Assembly (NCBI GenBank): GCA_965370365.1
Contig: CBDUSP010000036.1
Span: 1 to 15,608 of the forward strand
Direction: 5' to 3'
Length of the DNA stretch: 15,608 bases
Source: DAIDHZ01 sp965370365
GTDB lineage: Bacteria; Chlamydiota; Chlamydiia; Chlamydiales; SM23-39
A model generated the notes under the pieces. The model was given only the letters and a program-made list of their open reading frames with translations. It searched no databases and was not told the origin of the DNA. Shown here in pieces: positions 14,528 to 15,608 of the stretch; the first letter of the stretch is position 1; each line of letters opens with the position of its first letter. The translations under genes and the position numbers were made by a program.

Positions 14528-15505
14528 ATGCTTATGAAAAATTGTCCTTGTCACAGCGGAAAATCTTACGAGGCGTGTTGCGCCCCCTTTCACAAGGGGA
14601 AAAGACCCGCAACTGCCTTAGAATTAATGCGTTCCAGATTTTCTGCGTACGCACTCAACCTTCCTGACTACATTATTGAAACGACGCATCCAGGAAGTCC
14701 TGGGTATTTTGAGGACAAAGCGAAGTGGCGTGAGGAGATTTCTGCTTTTTCTAAAGGAACAAACTTTGAAGGGCTAGAAGTTCTCGATTTTCAGGAAAAA
14801 GAGCACCTTGCGATGGTTACTTTCGTAGCCCGTCTTACGCAAAGTGAAAAAGATGCGACATTTACAGAGAAAAGTTATTTTGAGAAGCTGCGAGGAAAAT
14901 GGTACTACAGGGCTGGGCAACTGGTTGATGGTCACGCCCCGAACCTTGTGACAACAAATCAGATGCGCGTTCTTCCTCTTGCTTACTATGGCAATCCGAT
15001 TCTTCGACAAAAAGCAGACCCCATCTCTGAGATTACTGATTCTGTTGTTAAGCTTGCAGAGGAGATGATTGAGACAATGGATGCTTGCAATGGTTTGGGC
15101 CTCGCTGCACCTCAAGTGCATCACTCTGTACAGATGTTTGTCATTCGAAGGCCTATAGAAGATGAAATGGGTCATGTGGATTTGGGTGATGCGAAAGTGT
15201 TCATTAATCCCAAAATTTCAGAGCCAAGTGAAGAGACCTGGACAGTCTCTGAGGGATGTTTATCGATCCCATCGATCCATGCTGATGTTGAAAGACCCAA
15301 AGAGATCACTGTTGAATATACAAACGTGGAAGGCAAGCCTGTCAAAGAGCGCTGCTCAGGCTGGGAAGCGCGCGTGATCATGCACGAAAATGATCACATC
15401 CAAGGAATCCTTTTCATCGATTATTTGCCTGAAGAGAAAAGGGCGGCTCTAGAGCCTTATCTAAAGCGGATGGATCAAAGAATCCACGACGGCACAGAGT
15501 TATAG
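14528..15505 (+). CDS. def: YchJ-like (UPF0225) domain fused to peptide deformylase
   Basis: The 325-residue product joins two known units. Residues 1-140 resemble YchJ/UPF0225: an N-terminal SEC-C zinc motif (C6-P-C8-HSGK...C17-C18), the block ALELMRSRFSAYA and an NTF2-like fold ending in WYYRAGQLVDGH. Residues 146-325 are a complete peptide deformylase, which removes the formyl group from nascent N-termini: motif 1 GLGLAAPQ (189-196), motif 2 EGCLS (242-246) and motif 3 HENDH (286-290); C244, H286 and H290 bind the metal and E287 is catalytic. The deformylase part begins MRVLPLAYYGNPILR, just as free enzymes do, but no ribosome site precedes Met146 and the frame is continuous. The SEC-C motif may hold the protein near the ribosome or SecA-linked factors (inference). 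The start could be Met1 or Met3. The stop codon is at the edge of a repeat element. Confidence 0.93.
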   Translation: MLMKNCPCHSGKSYEACCAPFHKGKRPATALELMRSRFSAYALNLPDYIIETTHPGSPGYFEDKAKWREEISAFSKGTNFEGLEVLDFQEKEHLAMVTFVARLTQSEKDATFTEKSYFEKLRGKWYYRAGQLVDGHAPNLVTTNQMRVLPLAYYGNPILRQKADPISEITDSVVKLAEEMIETMDACNGLGLAAPQVHHSVQMFVIRRPIEDEMGHVDLGDAKVFINPKISEPSEETWTVSEGCLSIPSIHADVERPKEITVEYTNVEGKPVKERCSGWEARVIMHENDHIQGILFIDYLPEEKRAALEPYLKRMDQRIHDGTEL

Positions 15506-15608
15506 GAGACACTTCAGCAACTCATTTGCCAACTCTTCGGCCAAAATTCACCAAAAAAGATAATTTTCGATCTGCAATAACTTGGCCAAGTTTATTCCGA
15601 TCTCCAAA
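15505..15608. repeat. Repeat element copy 2 (runs to the window edge)
   Basis: Starting with the last base of the deformylase stop codon, 104 bases align with 7528-7630 with a one-base indel. From cttcgg onward only about seven of 74 positions differ. The central hairpin is here AACTT-ggcc-AAGTT (15579-15592), paired in both copies but with a swapped base pair. The right half, if present, lies beyond the window. Confidence 0.8.

Overview
The window looks like part of a chromosome from a chlamydia-like bacterium (phylum Chlamydiae, probably an environmental or amoeba-associated lineage such as Simkania, Waddlia or Parachlamydia). This is an inference from the gene set: a DUF1207-type outer-membrane-like protein, a HEAT-repeat protein with a signal sequence, a MYG1/UPF0160 protein next to a HIT protein, a very long LOG-type Rossmann protein, a GT10 fucosyltransferase-like protein and a large eukaryotic-style GTPase. 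Nothing in the window proves the species.

Left part, about 1-4838: an accessory region that looks like an integrated genomic island. It ends at a tRNA(CAU) gene (4839-4911, minus, most like tRNA-Ile2). Downstream of the tRNA 3' end, on the same strand, come a tyrosine integrase with all its catalytic residues (3604-4674), a hicA-hicB toxin-antitoxin pair (2921-3513) with an unrecognised third gene behind it (2481-2909), a remnant of an ISNCY/IS481-like transposase (2007-2381, plus), and a large AT-rich GTPase gene (1889 down past the left edge). The GTPase starts with 88 residues that contain no acidic residue and then a hydrophobic stretch. This resembles a eukaryotic mitochondrial presequence, so the protein is a candidate secreted effector. 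The other end of the island is not in the window.

Middle part, 4912-8848: probable backbone genes on the plus strand. These are an MFS transporter, a DUF1207-type exported protein with its own promoter, and a GT10 fucosyltransferase-like protein carrying an N-terminal signal or anchor sequence. Each 3' end carries a large inverted repeat, described next.

Right part, 8838-15505: a minus-strand 716-residue LOG-like protein, then MYG1 and HIT genes that overlap by 17 bases, a HEAT-repeat protein, a small convergent membrane protein of unknown function, and a YchJ-like domain fused to peptide deformylase.

The most unusual non-coding feature is a repeated intergenic element. A copy of 103 bases begins directly after the DUF1207 stop codon (7528-7630) and another of at least 104 bases begins at the deformylase stop codon (15505-15608). 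In the first copy the unit is the left part of a 167-bp imperfect palindrome with perfect 11-bp ends (7525-7691). An internal hairpin keeps its pairing between the two copies through a compensatory base change, which suggests a selected RNA or DNA structure. Two other long hairpins (6190-6246 and 8792-8848) also contain the stop codon of a gene.
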